A stretch of DNA of 64,000 nucleotides. It comes from Allocatelliglobosispora scoriae (lineage in GTDB: Bacteria > Actinomycetota > Actinomycetes > Mycobacteriales > Micromonosporaceae). The translations under genes and the position numbers were made by a program. This document shows, in pieces, positions 1 through 8,547 of the stretch (position 1 is its first letter; each line of letters begins with the position of its first letter). The stretch lies in NCBI RefSeq assembly GCF_014204945.1, contig NZ_JACHMN010000002.1, positions 1,130,503 to 1,194,502 of the forward strand, written 5' to 3'. The notes below the pieces were generated by a model. That model saw only the letters and a program-made list of their open reading frames with translations, searched no databases and had not been told where the DNA came from.

Positions 1-812
1 CGTTCTGGGAGAACGGCTACACGATCGTCCGCGACGTCTATCCGAAGGCGGAGATCCAGCGCCTGCGCGAGGCGGCTTTCGCCGGCCGCGAGCGCGGACC
101 GGGCGACCTGCTCTCCAACCCCAGCATGCGCAGCGTCCTCGTCGACGGCAACTTCGCCGAGATCGCCCGACGGATCCTCGGCAGCGATGACATCTGGTAC
201 ACGGGCGACAGCTCGGTCACGATCAACTCCGGTCAGCGCGGCTTCCACAAGGACAACACCGACCGGCAGGACCCCAACGGTCCCGACTGGCGGGGCCGCT
301 ACACCATCCTGCGGTTCGGGATCTACCTCCAGGACCACTGGAAGCACACCGGCGGCCTCAACCTGCGGTCCGGCTCGCACAACACGACCGACCACTCCGT
401 CGGCAAGAACGTCTACGTCCGCACCCGCGTCGGCGACGTCGCTGTCTGGAGCCTGCGCACGACGCACAGCGGCAACGGCGTCCTGCTGAAGTTCCCCCGC
501 AGCGTGCACCCGGAGCCCAAGCAGATCCCGAAGATCCCGAAGTGGCGGATCGCCAAGGCCGACGGCGACCGGCTCGCCGTCTTCGCCGCGATCGGGCTCA
601 ACGACGCCCACCACGACCGCTATGTGGAGTACCTGAAGACCCGCACCTACATGGTGAACTCGTTCCGGGCGTCGAAGTACGACGACGAGACGCTCGCCCT
701 CGCCGCGAAGGTCGGGCTCAACGTCCGCGACATCGGCAAGGAGATCGAGGGCGACGACACGGTCGGCCAGAACGTCGACTGGAAGCCGATCCCCTACACG
801 GTTCACGCCTGA
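1..812 (+). CDS. Phytanoyl-CoA dioxygenase family protein (5' truncated by window)
   Basis: The reading frame is open from base 3 and its start lies outside the window; about 269 residues are visible. The fold family is non-haem Fe(II)/2-oxoglutarate oxygenase of the PhyH type, which hydroxylates small organic substrates in the cytoplasm. The sequence shows an HxD metal-binding pair in GFHKDNTDRQ, followed by a beta-rich region with GSHNTTDHS. A distal basic stretch (HSGNGVLLKFPRS) could supply the second histidine and the 2-oxoglutarate-binding arginine. The real substrate cannot be read from the sequence, and no biosynthetic partner is visible downstream. Family assignment is fairly confident; function within the family is open. 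Confidence 0.7.
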   Translation, partial: FWENGYTIVRDVYPKAEIQRLREAAFAGRERGPGDLLSNPSMRSVLVDGNFAEIARRILGSDDIWYTGDSSVTINSGQRGFHKDNTDRQDPNGPDWRGRYTILRFGIYLQDHWKHTGGLNLRSGSHNTTDHSVGKNVYVRTRVGDVAVWSLRTTHSGNGVLLKFPRSVHPEPKQIPKIPKWRIAKADGDRLAVFAAIGLNDAHHDRYVEYLKTRTYMVNSFRASKYDDETLALAAKVGLNVRDIGKEIEGDDTVGQNVDWKPIPYTVHA

Positions 813-914
813 TCGCATCCACCGCCGGGGTCGTGACGACGGCTCCGGCGGCGGGACGGCCGATGTCGCACGCGGCGGCTAGGGTTCGGTGCACGCTACC
901 GAACAGGAGTCCCG

Positions 915-1448
915 ATGACGGAGTTCCTCCGCGACGCCGCGGCCACCGCTGCGATCTTCGGCTTCTTCGGCTCGGCCTGGTTCGGCTGGGCCCAGGAGAA
1001 GCCGCCACCGGCCTGGCGCAGGTGGCTCATCACCGGCTCTGTCCTGTCGATCCTCAGCTTCATCGCGGGCGGCCTGCTCACCTGGCGCCACTGGAGCGAC
1101 GGCACGGTCTTCGACGAGACCGTCGGGCGCACCTTCGGCATCATCGTCGGCATCGAGTTCGCCCTCGCCGGGCTCGGCGCGGCGGTCCTGGGCCTGACCG
1201 GCCGGCGCGACTACGTCCCGGTCTGGATCGCCCTCGTGGTCGGGGTGCACCTCTTCCCCGTCGCCGTGGTGCTGCACTACCCGTTCATCCACGTCATCGC
1301 GGCTCTCGCCACCGTCGCCGCGCTCGCCGCGATCCCGATCGCCCGTGCCAGGTCGCTGCCGGTGAGCGCCGTCAACGGGCTCGGTATCGGCAGCGCGCTC
1401 CTGCTCGGCGCCCTCGTCTCGCTCGGCTACGCGCTGTTCGGGTTCTGA
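915..1448 (+). CDS. Integral membrane protein of unknown function
   Basis: A protein of 177 residues with about five hydrophobic segments, roughly residues 8-26, 38-58, 74-95, 102-122 and 125-142, plus a last helix at 155-175. An AGGAG ribosome-binding site six bases before the ATG supports the start. I recognise no catalytic or transport motif. The two tryptophan-rich loops (AWFGWAQ, LTWRHW) are the most distinctive feature. It stands alone between the dioxygenase gene and another membrane protein, both on the same strand, with 75-102 bp gaps, so co-transcription is possible but not shown. Confidence 0.7.
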   Translation: MTEFLRDAAATAAIFGFFGSAWFGWAQEKPPPAWRRWLITGSVLSILSFIAGGLLTWRHWSDGTVFDETVGRTFGIIVGIEFALAGLGAAVLGLTGRRDYVPVWIALVVGVHLFPVAVVLHYPFIHVIAALATVAALAAIPIARARSLPVSAVNGLGIGSALLLGALVSLGYALFGF

Positions 1449-1523
1449 CCGCTGGGGCATGCTCGGTTTGCGGCATGCTCGGGATCGTGACCGGCCCGCC
1501 GTCGCTGGCTTAGGCTGACCGGC

Positions 1524-1958
1524 ATGGACGGCGACCTCGATCTGCGCACCGATGCCGGGCAGCCCGCCACGGCATCCGACCGGCCCGTGGCCCGCTTCGT
1601 CTGGCACTTCGCCGAGATGGTGCTCGCGATGCTCGCCGGGATGCTGCTGCTCGGTCCGATCTGGATGCTCGTCTGGCCGCACCTGCACATGCACGCCGAG
1701 CTGCATGTGCTGGTGATGGCGACGAACATGGCGATCGGCATGGCGGCCTGGATGCGCTTGCGGGGCCACGGCTGGGCGGCGGTCGCGCAGATGTCGGCCG
1801 CGATGTATGTGCCGTTCCTACTGCTGTTCGGCCCCTTCTGGGCCGGGCAGATCTCCGCGTCGACCCTCTCGACCGCCGGGCACATCCTGATGATCCCGTG
1901 CATGCTCGCCGTGATGCTGTTGCGCCGCAGCGACTACACCCACCGGCACCAGCCCTAG
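1524..1958 (+). CDS. Small four-helix membrane protein
   Basis: A protein of 144 residues with hydrophobic segments near residues 25-48, 60-80, 84-106 and 112-132. The loop between the first two is rich in histidine and methionine (PHLHMHAELH), and Met residues are abundant throughout, which can suit metal binding. Proteins of this pattern are common and uncharacterised in actinomycetes. The stop codon overlaps the stop of the convergent Rrf2 gene by 4 bp (CTAG). Function is not assigned. Confidence 0.65.
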   Translation: MDGDLDLRTDAGQPATASDRPVARFVWHFAEMVLAMLAGMLLLGPIWMLVWPHLHMHAELHVLVMATNMAIGMAAWMRLRGHGWAAVAQMSAAMYVPFLLLFGPFWAGQISASTLSTAGHILMIPCMLAVMLLRRSDYTHRHQP

Positions 1959-2386
1959 CCTCGATCGCCGGTCAGGTCGGCGAGGGTGACGCCGTCCCAG
2001 ACCCGCATCGTCGCGGTGTCCGCCGCCGTCCAGAGCTCCTGCAGCCGCAGGGCGAGGCCGTCGGGGCTCTCGTTGCGCTGGCGCAGCGGCGGCCCGCTGC
2101 CGGGCGCACCGTCGAGCGCCCGGACCACGTCGCCGAGCGTGATCTCCGAAGGCGCCCTGGTCAGGGTGAAGCCGCCGTCGGTCCCCCGCTGGGAGTGGAC
2201 GAGCTCGCTGCGGCGCAGGTCGGAGAGCACGTCGTAGAGGTAGGAGAGCGGGATGTGGTGTGTCTCGGCGAGCAGCTGCGCCTTGACACTGGCCGGGGCG
2301 TGGGCCGCGAGGGTGGCGAGGGCCCGGACCGCATAGTCGGTGCGTACGGGGATCGGGCCGACCTGGCGAATCACCAAACCCCACAA
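1955..2386 (-). CDS. Rrf2-family transcriptional regulator (CymR-like, no cysteines)
   Basis: A protein of about 143 residues with the Rrf2 winged helix: DYAVRALATLA near residue 17, a recognition-helix region IPLSYLYDVLSDLRRSELV, then the wing QRGTDGGFTLTR and the conserved ITLGDVVRALDG. There is no cysteine anywhere, so the Fe-S cluster typical of IscR or NsrR is excluded. Cluster-free Rrf2 proteins such as CymR control sulfur assimilation. The gene is divergent from a sulfate ABC importer operon, which fits that role. The TTG start at 2386 is weakly supported; a GTG four codons further in is an alternative. A palindrome at 2407-2423 lies directly upstream and could be its autoregulatory site. 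Confidence 0.85.
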   Translation of the reverse strand: MWGLVIRQVGPIPVRTDYAVRALATLAAHAPASVKAQLLAETHHIPLSYLYDVLSDLRRSELVHSQRGTDGGFTLTRAPSEITLGDVVRALDGAPGSGPPLRQRNESPDGLALRLQELWTAADTATMRVWDGVTLADLTGDRG

Positions 2387-2406
2387 TCCCGAGCATCCAT
2401 ACTTTG

Positions 2407-2423
2407 CCTACTGACTTAATAGG
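2407..2423. promoter_or_regulatory. Candidate Rrf2 operator (17-bp palindrome)
   Basis: The sequence follows the symmetric pattern CCTA-N-T-N-A-N-T-N-A-N-TAGG. It lies 21 bp before the TTG start of the Rrf2 gene, where an autorepressor would be expected. Rrf2 operators are usually AT-rich dyads of this length. Binding is inferred only. Confidence 0.45.
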
Positions 2424-2652
2424 TTTTGATTTTGCACGGGACTGTCGTCGGCGCAAACCAGCCGAACGGCTGAGCCCCGACGCACTTCTGTCGCCGAGAT
2501 CGAGACATCCATAGCTGACCATGTAGCACGCGCGCCCATGCACCGAGGCCGAGGGGCATCCCCGTCGCGACTTACATCGCCCACTGTCGATGCATCCTTG
2601 GTGGACAAAACGGTCAAATGATATGTGTCCCGCGTCACCGTCCCAGAAACCC

Positions 2653-2681
2653 TTGAAAGTCTAGTGGTTTAGTGGGATATT
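2653..2681 (+). promoter_or_regulatory. Candidate promoter of the sulfate operon
   Basis: TTGAAA and GATATT are separated by 17 bases, a good housekeeping-type match (5/6 and 4/6). The spacer contains a repeated AGTGG (CTAGTGGTTTAGTGGG) that could be a regulator site. It would give a 5' leader of about 170 bases. Confidence 0.4.
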
Positions 2682-2859
2682 CATCGCCGACCGGTTGCGC
2701 ATACCCGGCCAGCAGGCATCGAAGCCCTGTGCCCCATGCGGAACAGCGTCGGCTCGGCTCCACAGTTCAACCGCATAGATTCATAAATATCAATATCATC
2801 GGGTGTTTCCCGGGGAGATTGGCGCGCACCAGGCGCGCATGAGGAGGACACGGTCCCGC

Positions 2860-3888
2860 ATGAAGATCCGGATCAGAGCAGCAGTTGCGCTACTCGCCGC
2901 AGCCGGCCTCGCGCTGTCGGCTTGCAGCTCAGGCGATGACACCACGGCACCGGAGAGCACGACGACCCTTTCCATCGTCGGTTTCGCGGTCCCCGAGGCG
3001 GCCAACAAGGCGATCGCCGCCGCGTGGAACAAGACGCCCGAGGGCAAGGGCGTGAAGTTCCAGACCTCCTACGGAGCGTCCGGTGACCAGAGCCGCGCCG
3101 TGGTCAACGGGTTGAAGGCGGACTACGTCCACTTCTCGGTCTCCAGCGATGTCACCCGCCTCGTCGACGCCAAGCTGGTCGACCCGTCGTGGAACACCGG
3201 CCCCACCAAGGGCATCGTGTCGTCGTCGGTCGTCGTCCTCGCCGTCCGCAAGGGCAACCCGAAGGGCATCAAGGGCTGGGACGACCTCATCAAGCCCGGC
3301 ATCGGCATCGTGACCCCCAACCCGGCCTCCTCGGGCGCCGCCCGCTGGAACGCGCTGGCGGCCTGGGGCCACATCACCGCCAACGGCGGCACCGACGCCC
3401 AGGCGACCGACTTCGTCACCAAGCTCTTCGCGAACGTCGTCTCGCTGCCGGGCAGCGGCCGTGACGCCACCACCAGCTTCCTCGGCGGCACCGGCGATGT
3501 CCTGCTCGCCTACGAGAACGAGGCGATCCTGGCGACCCAGGCCGGCGAGAAGTTCGACTGGATCCTGCCGGACACCACGATCCTCATCGAGAACCCGGGC
3601 GCGATCCTGACCAAGGCCGACCCCAAGGCCAAGGACTGGCTGAACTTCGTCCTCTCCAAGGACGGCCAGCGCCAGTTCGCCCTCAAGGGCTTCCGCCCGA
3701 TCATCGAGGGTGTCGACACCACCGGCATCGAGGGTGTCCCGGACGCCGCGAACCCCTTCCCCGCCCCGAAGAAGCTGCTGACCGTCTCGAAGGACTTCGA
3801 GAGCTGGTCGGCGCTGTCGAAGAAGTTCTTCGCGGAGAAGGACGGCATCATAGTCAAGATCATCGCCGCATCGGGCAAGGCGAAGTGA
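2860..3888 (+). CDS. Sulfate/thiosulfate ABC transporter substrate-binding lipoprotein
   Basis: The extracytoplasmic binding component of a sulfate importer, 342 residues from the ATG at 2860. It has a lipoprotein signal peptide with lipobox LSAC (Cys at about residue 22), so it is anchored to the outer face of the membrane. The mature protein has the periplasmic-binding type II fold of the Sbp/CysP family, seen in VNGLKADYVHFS, PNPASSGAARW (the oxyanion-contacting segment) and the hinge GDVLLAYENEAI. An AGGAGG lies 12 bases upstream of this start; ATG at 2839 or GTG at 2803 are possible but would add a long charged leader. Its stop overlaps the next start (GTGA), so translation is coupled to the permease. 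Confidence 0.9.
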   Translation: MKIRIRAAVALLAAAGLALSACSSGDDTTAPESTTTLSIVGFAVPEAANKAIAAAWNKTPEGKGVKFQTSYGASGDQSRAVVNGLKADYVHFSVSSDVTRLVDAKLVDPSWNTGPTKGIVSSSVVVLAVRKGNPKGIKGWDDLIKPGIGIVTPNPASSGAARWNALAAWGHITANGGTDAQATDFVTKLFANVVSLPGSGRDATTSFLGGTGDVLLAYENEAILATQAGEKFDWILPDTTILIENPGAILTKADPKAKDWLNFVLSKDGQRQFALKGFRPIIEGVDTTGIEGVPDAANPFPAPKKLLTVSKDFESWSALSKKFFAEKDGIIVKIIAASGKAK

Positions 3889-4736
3889 CCTCGACAATCA
3901 TCACCCCGGACCGCCCGGCGGCTTCACGCCGCCGGGCGGTCCGGCCCGGTCGTCCGCTCACCAAGGTCTCCGGGCTGGGCCTGGGAATAGCCATGATGTG
4001 GTTCAGCCTGCTGGTGCTGATCCCGCTCACGGCGGTCGTCGTCACCGCGGGCAGCGGCGGGTGGACGAACTTCCGGGATGCGATCACCAGCCCGCAGACC
4101 GCTGCCGCGATCATCCTCACCGTCGTCGCCGCCGCCCTGGTGACACTGGTCAACATCGTGATGGGCACGCTGATCGCCTGGGTGCTGGTCCGGGACAGGT
4201 TCTTCGGCAAGCGCGTGCTCGAGGTCCTCATCGACATCCCCTTCGCGCTGCCGACGATCGTGGCCGGCCTCGTGCTGCTGTCGCTCTACGGGCACACCAG
4301 CCCGCTGGGGGTCGACGTCGCCAACACCCGGATCGCGGTCGTCGTCGCGTTCCTCTTCGTCACCCTGCCCTTCGTCGTCCGCACGGTGCAGCCGGTCCTC
4401 GCCGAGCTCGACCGCGACGCCGAGGAGGCCGCGATGTCGCTGGGGGCGAGCCGCTTCACCGTCTTCCGCCGGATCATCCTGCCGAGCCTGACGCCCGCCA
4501 TCGCCGCCGGTGCCGCGCTCTCCTTCGCCCGCGGCATGAGCGAGTACGGCGCGCTGGTGCTCTTCTCCGGCAACCTGCCCAATTACACGGAGGTCGCCTC
4601 CGTTCGCATCCTCAGCAGCATCGAGAACGACAACCCCGAGGGCGCCGCAGCGGTGGCGGCGGTGCTGCTGCTGGTCTCGTTCGCGGTGATCGTGCTGCTC
4701 GACGTCACGCAGCGAAGGATGGTCCGCCGTGGCTGA
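3885..4736 (+). CDS. cysT: Sulfate ABC transporter permease CysT
   Basis: One of two membrane subunits of the sulfate/thiosulfate importer, 283 residues with about six transmembrane helices. The cytoplasmic EAA loop that docks on the ATPase is visible as EEAAMSLGASRFTVFRRIIL, near residues 181-200. The GTG start overlaps the upstream stop by 4 bp, and the gene overlaps cysW by 8 bp, so all components are translationally coupled. The order binding protein-CysT-CysW-CysA is the canonical sulfate operon, which is what allows T to be told from W here. Confidence 0.9.
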   Translation: MTSTIITPDRPAASRRRAVRPGRPLTKVSGLGLGIAMMWFSLLVLIPLTAVVVTAGSGGWTNFRDAITSPQTAAAIILTVVAAALVTLVNIVMGTLIAWVLVRDRFFGKRVLEVLIDIPFALPTIVAGLVLLSLYGHTSPLGVDVANTRIAVVVAFLFVTLPFVVRTVQPVLAELDRDAEEAAMSLGASRFTVFRRIILPSLTPAIAAGAALSFARGMSEYGALVLFSGNLPNYTEVASVRILSSIENDNPEGAAAVAAVLLLVSFAVIVLLDVTQRRMVRRG

Positions 4737-5556
4737 GCGCGCCCGAAGCCGTACCCGTCGGGGGCCTGTCGCTCTTGCCCTTCGGCTGATCGTCACGATC
4801 TATCTGTTCTTCCTGGTGGCGTGGCCGGTCTACCTCGTCGGCAAGAATGCCCTCGCCAACGGCTGGGACAACATCGCCGGCATCCTGGAGGACCCGGACA
4901 TCGTCCACGCGCTGGAGCTCACCGTCCAGGTGGCGATCATCGCGGTCATCATCAACACGGTCTTCGGCGTCGGCATCTCGCTGCTGCTGGTCCGCTACCG
5001 GTTCTGGGGCAAGCGGCTGCTCAGCGCCATGCTCGACGTGCCGCTGTCGGTCTCGCCGATCGTGGTCGGCCTGGCCCTGGTGCTCGTCTACGGCGGGCGC
5101 ATCGGCTGGTTCGGCCCGACGCTGGAGAAGGCCGGCTTCCAGGTCATCTTCGCCACCCCCGGCATCGTGCTCGCCACCGTCTTCGTGGCGCTGCCACTGG
5201 TGATCCGCGAGGTCGTGCCGGTGCTGGAGGAGGTCGGCGACGAGCAGGAACAGGCGGCTCGCAGCCTCGGGGCGAACGCCGCACAGACGTTCCTGCGCAT
5301 CACGCTGCCCTCGATCAAGTGGGGCGTCATCTACGGTGTCGTGCTCAGCCTGGCCCGGTCGCTGGGCGAGTTCGGCGCGGTCAAGATTGTCTCGGGCAAC
5401 GTGCTCGGGCAGACCCGCACGGCCACGCTGGTGGTGGAGGAGAAGTACCTCAACTTCGACAAGGGCGGCGCTTACGCCACCGCCTTCCTCCTGGCCCTCG
5501 TCGCCGTCGCCTGCATCATCATCGTCTCCATCCTCCGGCCGAAGGAAGACCGTTGA
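4729..5556 (+). CDS. cysW: Sulfate ABC transporter permease CysW
   Basis: The second membrane subunit of the sulfate importer, 275 residues with about six helices. Its EAA loop reads [20 protein letters not shown], and [10 protein letters not shown] follows it, typical of CysW. The GTG start lies inside the end of cysT, and the stop overlaps the TTG start of the ATPase gene (TTGA). The end of this gene supplies the ribosome-binding site (GAAGGAAG) for the ATPase. Confidence 0.9.
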   Translation: MAERARSRTRRGPVALALRLIVTIYLFFLVAWPVYLVGKNALANGWDNIAGILEDPDIVHALELTVQVAIIAVIINTVFGVGISLLLVRYRFWGKRLLSAMLDVPLSVSPIVVGLALVLVYGGRIGWFGPTLEKAGFQVIFATPGIVLATVFVALPLVIREVVPVLEEVGDEQEQAARSLGANAAQTFLRITLPSIKWGVIYGVVLSLARSLGEFGAVKIVSGNVLGQTRTATLVVEEKYLNFDKGGAYATAFLLALVAVACIIIVSILRPKEDR

Positions 5557-6521
5557 GCATCGAAGTCGTGAACGTGAACAAGCGCTTCGGGGATTTCGTC
5601 GCGCTCGACAACGTCTCCGTGAGCATCCCAGCGGGCCGGCTCACCGCGCTGCTGGGCCCCTCGGGCGGCGGCAAATCCACGCTGCTGCGCATCATCGCCG
5701 GGCTGGAGAGCGCCGACAGCGGAAAGGTGGAGATCGAGGGCGTCGACGCCACGAACCTGCCGCCGCAGAAGCGCAACGTCGGCTTCGTCTTCCAGCACTA
5801 CGCCGCCTTCAAGCACCTCTCGGTGCACCGCAACGTGGCGTTCGGCCTGGAGATCCGCAAGCGGCCCAAGGACGAGATCCGCGAGCGGGTCAAGGAGCTG
5901 CTCGACCTGGTGCACCTGAGCCAGTTCGCCGACCGGCTGCCCTCGCAGCTCTCCGGCGGGCAGCGCCAGCGCATGGCCCTGGCCCGGGCGCTGGCGGTCC
6001 AGCCGACCGTGCTGCTGCTCGACGAGCCCTTCGGCGCACTCGACGCGAAGGTACGCAAGGAGCTGCGCGACTGGCTGCGCCGCCTGCACGACGAGGTCAG
6101 CGTCACGACGGTCTTCGTGACCCACGACCAGGAGGAGGCCCTGGAAGTCGCCGACGAGATCGTGGTCATCAACGAGGGCCGGGTGGAGCAGATCGGCTCG
6201 CCGGACGACCTCTACGACCGGCCCGCCAACGACTTCGTCATGCGCTTCCTCGGCCCGACGACGCAGCTCGGCGACCGCCTCGTCCGGCCGCACGACCTGC
6301 ACATCCACACCGGCGCGGCGACCGCGGACGACGTGACCGGGCGGGTCACCCGCATCACCCGGATCGGCTTCGAGATCCGGGTCGAGGTCGCCGCAGCGGA
6401 CCAGATCGTGACCGTGACCCTGACCCGCAACGAGTTCCTGTCGCTCGGCATCACCACCGGCGCGACGGTCCAGGTGCGCGTCGCGCCCGAGGTCCACTCG
6501 GTGGTCGGACAGCCCGCCTAG
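5553..6521 (+). CDS. cysA: Sulfate ABC transporter ATP-binding protein CysA
   Basis: The cytoplasmic ATPase that powers the importer, 322 residues from a TTG start overlapping the cysW stop. All nucleotide-binding elements are present: Walker A GPSGGGKS (35-42), Q-loop FVFQHY near 79-83, signature LSGGQ (133-137), Walker B VLLLDEP (153-159) and the switch histidine in VTHDQEE (H191). The last 90 residues match a TOBE-type regulatory domain. The next gene starts about 266 bp downstream beyond a hairpin, so this is the last gene of the operon. Confidence 0.93.
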   Translation: MSIEVVNVNKRFGDFVALDNVSVSIPAGRLTALLGPSGGGKSTLLRIIAGLESADSGKVEIEGVDATNLPPQKRNVGFVFQHYAAFKHLSVHRNVAFGLEIRKRPKDEIRERVKELLDLVHLSQFADRLPSQLSGGQRQRMALARALAVQPTVLLLDEPFGALDAKVRKELRDWLRRLHDEVSVTTVFVTHDQEEALEVADEIVVINEGRVEQIGSPDDLYDRPANDFVMRFLGPTTQLGDRLVRPHDLHIHTGAATADDVTGRVTRITRIGFEIRVEVAAADQIVTVTLTRNEFLSLGITTGATVQVRVAPEVHSVVGQPA

Positions 6522-6563
6522 CGGACGGCGGAGGCGTCGCCCGGCGGTCGTTCACGTCGCGGG

Positions 6564-6614
6564 GGCGCCCTGATCAGCGCAGCTCCCCCGTGTAGCCGCG
6601 CCGATCAGGGTGCC
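6564..6614 (+). terminator. Hairpin after the sulfate operon
   Basis: The arms GGCGCCCTGATC and GATCAGGGTGCC are nearly complementary (one G-T pair) and enclose a loop of about 27 bases. There is no T-run, as is common for actinomycete terminators. A second small stem (GTCGGT/ACCGAC) follows near 6624-6638. Confidence 0.5.
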
Positions 6615-6731
6615 TCGGCCGCCGGTCGGTGTGACCGACGAACAGGACAACAATCGCGAAAACCTGTATATACCGCAAGCCATTTCGCCTCAGGCTAAAG
6701 GCGCAGGTAGCGCGTCGACACCCGGAAACCG

Positions 6732-6761
6732 TTGGGGCACTTTGCCTCCGTAGCGTAGAGT
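6732..6761 (+). promoter_or_regulatory. Candidate promoter of the GVN-tail membrane protein
   Basis: TTGGGG and TAGAGT are separated by 18 bases, ending about 26 bases before the GTG start. The match is moderate, and there is no other candidate in the 266-bp gap. Confidence 0.35.
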
Positions 6762-6787
6762 CACTGCTATCGATACGGGGAGTGAGT

Positions 6788-8161
6788 GTGGAATCTGCGT
6801 ACCGGATCAGGCTCTGCGATGTCACCAGCGCGCGTTGGCGCAGCTCCGAGAGCACCGAACAGGCCCGGCCGTCGACCGAGTTCGACCTGACCAGCCAGTT
6901 CCAGAGCTTCTACGACTCCTTCGAGGGCCAACTGCCGAAACTGCTCGCGCAGCGGCTCTTCGACGCGGGCGACGTGGCGATGCTGCTCGAGTCCGGCACG
7001 GTCGAGCAGGCCGGGGAGTTCAGCCGGGTCGAGGTCGTGCTCTTCGGGCTGCCCTTCCCCGCCAACCAGATCGTGGCGACCGTCGTGCTCGACTTCCCGC
7101 TGCACGAGCTCACCGACGGCGAGGAGTCCTACCTCCGCAAGCTGCTCCAGGCGTGCACCGGATCGCGGCTGCTGATCACCGGCCGTCCCGTCACCGCGAT
7201 CGTCGACGAGCTCGCCGCCGAGATCGGCGCGGTGCCCGAGGAGGGCGCCGACCCGGCCGAGGACGAGAGCAAGGGCGCCCGCGAGCACCACGCGCTCGTC
7301 TTCGTCAACGGCAACGGCTCCCCCGCACCGGAGTACCCGGTGATCGCCGGCATCCTCTACGGCATCCAGCCGCCCTATCAGCCGGAGTTCATCCAGCTCA
7401 GCCGACCCAAGTCGCTCAACCGCACCGGCGGGACCTATGCGGCCGTCTCGCCGCTGTCGAGCTTCCTCTACGGCCAGCAGAGCGAGGCCGAGAACAGCGT
7501 GCTGCTCACCACGGTCCAGGCGGTCGGCACGGCGGCCCGGTTCCAGCGGATCTGGCACGACGCCTACTACCACGTGCAGCAGTTCCAGGCGCACCGGCAG
7601 TCGGGGCGCACGGGCGAGCAGACCCGGGAGGACCTGGAGACGCTCGCCGACGAGGTCGGCAACCTCGAGCTCGACCTCGCCTTCAGCGTGGAGACGACGG
7701 CCAACCTCGGACTCGGCAGCACCACCGCGCGGATCGACGACTTCCACCACACCCTCTACGAGGTGATGCAGATCCGGTCGCGGGCGCGGACCGTCGGGCA
7801 GATGTTCGTGCGCCTGGGCAGCAGCCTGAAGTCCGAGCTCACCGCGATCGAGAGCCGGGAGAAGAAGATCGAGGACGCCCGCAAGAAGGTGGAGGACGCC
7901 CGGCAGTTCCGGTTCGCGCTCACCCTCGGCCTGCTGAGCTTCTTCTTCGCGCCGCTCGGGCTGCTGTTCGCCTTCTTCGGCGTCAACGCCACGCAGGTCG
8001 GGTCGGACTACTCCATGTTCGACCTGCACCACTACTGGTTGGTCTACACCTTCGTACTCGTGATCATGCTCGCACCGACGCCGGTGGTCCTCCACATCGG
8101 CGTTCGGCGCTGGCGTTCCCGCAGGCAGCCCACTCAACCGGAACCGAGCACCCGTACCTAG
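6788..8161 (+). CDS. Membrane protein with large soluble domain and CorA-like GVN two-helix tail
   Basis: A protein of 457 residues. The N-terminal 370 residues are soluble and unrecognised, ending in a charged helix (ESREKKIEDARKKVEDARQF) that resembles a CorA stalk. Two transmembrane helices follow, near residues 376-397 and 415-435. The loop after the first reads FGVNATQV, where CorA Mg2+ channels have GMN, and continues DYSMFDLHHYW. CorA's following MPE motif is absent. The same tail recurs, with an intact GMN, in the protein encoded at 8544-9203. A GGGGAG ribosome-binding site five bases upstream favours GTG 6788 over GTG 6782. The topology suggests a divergent CorA-like channel or a membrane-anchored sensor; ion transport is unproven. 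Confidence 0.7.
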   Translation: MESAYRIRLCDVTSARWRSSESTEQARPSTEFDLTSQFQSFYDSFEGQLPKLLAQRLFDAGDVAMLLESGTVEQAGEFSRVEVVLFGLPFPANQIVATVVLDFPLHELTDGEESYLRKLLQACTGSRLLITGRPVTAIVDELAAEIGAVPEEGADPAEDESKGAREHHALVFVNGNGSPAPEYPVIAGILYGIQPPYQPEFIQLSRPKSLNRTGGTYAAVSPLSSFLYGQQSEAENSVLLTTVQAVGTAARFQRIWHDAYYHVQQFQAHRQSGRTGEQTREDLETLADEVGNLELDLAFSVETTANLGLGSTTARIDDFHHTLYEVMQIRSRARTVGQMFVRLGSSLKSELTAIESREKKIEDARKKVEDARQFRFALTLGLLSFFFAPLGLLFAFFGVNATQVGSDYSMFDLHHYWLVYTFVLVIMLAPTPVVLHIGVRRWRSRRQPTQPEPSTRT

Positions 8162-8208
8162 CGGATATCGAGTTGGACCGTCGGCGACCCTATGTAAGAA
8201 TTATACCT

Positions 8209-8547
8209 ATGAGTGGACCGAAGCTCAGGGTGACGCCTGACGTCGCCCGCCTCCTTCAGGAGTTCCTGCAGGAGCCCACGCAACCTCGGTACGGCTACGA
8301 CCTGATGGCCTCGACGGGCTTCCCCAGCGGGAAGATCTATCCGATGTTCGCGAAGCTCGTCGCGGCCGAATGGCTCGTGAAGGAGCGCGAAAACATCGAC
8401 CCGGCGGCGGAGGGTCGTCCGGTGCGACACTTCTACCGCATCAACCCCGACATGATCGCTGTCGTTCGTCAGGAGTTGGCAGCCCTGTCCCAGTACATCG
8501 CACCGCGCCCCGCAACAGCCCTGCGACCAGGATTCGGTCACGCGTGA
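8209..8547 (+). CDS. PadR-family transcriptional regulator
   Basis: A short PadR regulator of 112 residues consisting essentially of the winged helix. PRYGYDLMASTGFPSGKIYP carries the PadR signature Y-G-Y-D/E-L and G-x-hY, followed by the wing RPVRHFYRIN. PadR repressors respond to small molecules, often membrane-active or phenolic compounds, and usually control an adjacent membrane protein. The gene begins 47 bp after the GVN-tail gene and overlaps the following GMN-tail gene by 4 bp (GTGA), so all three may form one unit. An imperfect dyad (ATGTAAGAATTATAC) sits just before the ATG. No clear ribosome-binding site is visible, so the message may be leaderless. Confidence 0.82.
   Translation: MSGPKLRVTPDVARLLQEFLQEPTQPRYGYDLMASTGFPSGKIYPMFAKLVAAEWLVKERENIDPAAEGRPVRHFYRINPDMIAVVRQELAALSQYIAPRPATALRPGFGHA

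Larger units (their letters stand above)
2387..2859. other. Divergent intergenic region between rrf2 and the sulfate operon
   Basis: This 473-bp stretch holds no convincing gene. Its A+T content is clearly higher than that of its neighbours, as expected for a promoter region. It contains a palindrome (2407-2423) close to the Rrf2 start, a candidate promoter for the sulfate operon (2653-2681), and a leader of about 180 bases. The leader could fold an ATGCGG/CCGCAT stem around 2737-2776. I looked for SAM-type riboswitch signatures and found none. Confidence 0.6.

Noticed and set aside
2682-2859. SAM-type riboswitch before the sulfate operon
   Set aside because: None of the conserved core sequences of SAM riboswitch classes could be recognised; only a simple ATGCGG/CCGCAT stem is visible.
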